NCBI RefSeq assembly: GCF_000308815.1
Contig: NZ_BAFX01000064.1
Coordinates: forward strand, 98,476 to 162,475
Source: Nocardia concava NBRC 100430
GTDB lineage: Bacteria > Actinomycetota > Actinomycetes > Mycobacteriales > Mycobacteriaceae
DNA: 64,000 nt
Direction: 5' to 3'
Shown here: one piece after another, positions 63,860-64,000 of the stretch
How positions within the stretch are numbered: the first letter of the stretch is position 1
How the letters are laid out: each line of letters begins with the position of its first letter
Notes under the pieces: generated by a model
The model's database searches: none
What the model saw: only the letters and a program-made list of their open reading frames with translations
Told to the model about the DNA's origin: nothing
Made by a program: the position numbers and the translations under genes

Positions 63860-64000
63860 ATGACCGTGGGCACCGATTCCGGTCCGAGGGGCGATGTGGA
63901 CGCGTTCGATCGGCTGCGGCCGCTGCTGTTCACCATCGCCTACGAGATGCTGGGCAGCGCCGCCGATGCCGAGGATGTGTTGCAGGACAGCTATCTCCGC
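63860..64000 (+). CDS. ECF RNA polymerase sigma factor, cut by window end
   Basis: Only the first 47 codons are visible. They contain the start of sigma region 2: FDRLRPLLFTIAYEMLGSAADAEDVLQDSYLR, typical of SigJ-type ECF sigma factors, which normally carry a C-terminal SnoaL-like domain that I cannot see here. Start ATG 63860. The neighbouring Ddn-like gene is divergent with 82 bases between starts. Confidence 0.85.
   Translation, partial: MTVGTDSGPRGDVDAFDRLRPLLFTIAYEMLGSAADAEDVLQDSYLR

Overview
The window is a high-GC actinobacterial chromosome segment from the order Mycobacteriales; Nocardia is my best guess. The backbone follows the Mycobacterium tuberculosis Rv1633-Rv1650 order: uvrB, a Rv1636-type universal stress protein, uvrA, infC-rpmI-rplT with an rRNA methyltransferase, then pheS-pheT. 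An LppX/LprG-type lipoprotein, a DosR/DosS-type two-component pair, a 13E12-family HNH protein and a deazaflavin (F420)-type nitroreductase also fit. The genus is inferred from recognition of proteins and gene order, not from a search.

Layout. 1-5.6 kb: uvrB, a VOC protein and a divergent AraC regulator, DoxX, a 23-codon ORF and a universal stress protein. 5.6-10.7 kb: a HelD/HelR-type helicase, a PAS-PAS-GGDEF diguanylate cyclase and a lone ketosynthase. 10.7-14.3 kb: a hypoxia locus, devS-devR facing away from a RafH-like ribosome hibernation factor, with DosR-box-like sites between them. 14.3-17.4 kb: uvrA. Both uvrA and uvrB carry a complete match to the PafBC (RecA-independent) DNA-damage promoter. 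17.4-22.2 kb: an operon for a cytochrome b5-fused membrane desaturase/hydroxylase, a type III polyketide synthase and a SyrD-like ABC exporter. 22.5-26.5 kb: a lipoprotein, an esterase, a methyltransferase-TetR pair with tandem operators, and a DUF1844 protein. 26.5-38.3 kb: translation genes (infC probably starting at ATC behind a hairpin-containing leader, rpmI, rplT, a SpoU methyltransferase, pheST), interrupted by an amino-acid permease, a TetR/MFS efflux pair, lipB and a potassium channel.

From 38.3 kb on the content is accessory: a gene-free stretch with inverted repeats, the 13E12-type HNH protein, an MFS permease, a hydrolase, a short second Rho and two unknown proteins. The most interesting block is 46.1-53.8 kb, two divergent operons under an IclR regulator. 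They encode RidA, IclR, a KDG-type kinase, a PLP amino-acid deaminase, an N-acyl-D-amino-acid deacylase, a KDPG aldolase and a GntP permease. Together these spell a complete route for N-acetyl-D-glucosaminate: uptake, deacetylation, deamination to 2-keto-3-deoxygluconate, phosphorylation and aldol cleavage. The deaminase carries an in-frame copy of a 75-bp palindromic repeat; a second copy, in opposite orientation, lies after uvrB.

54-64 kb holds regulators (XRE, GlxA/AraC, TetR), an alpha/beta hydrolase, an FAD monooxygenase with four tandem palindromes at its 3' end, a TetR-SDR-acyl-CoA-ligase operon with leaderless features, another SDR, a DDN-type nitroreductase and the truncated start of an ECF sigma factor. 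I see no rRNA, tRNA, CRISPR array, transposase, integrase or complete phage.
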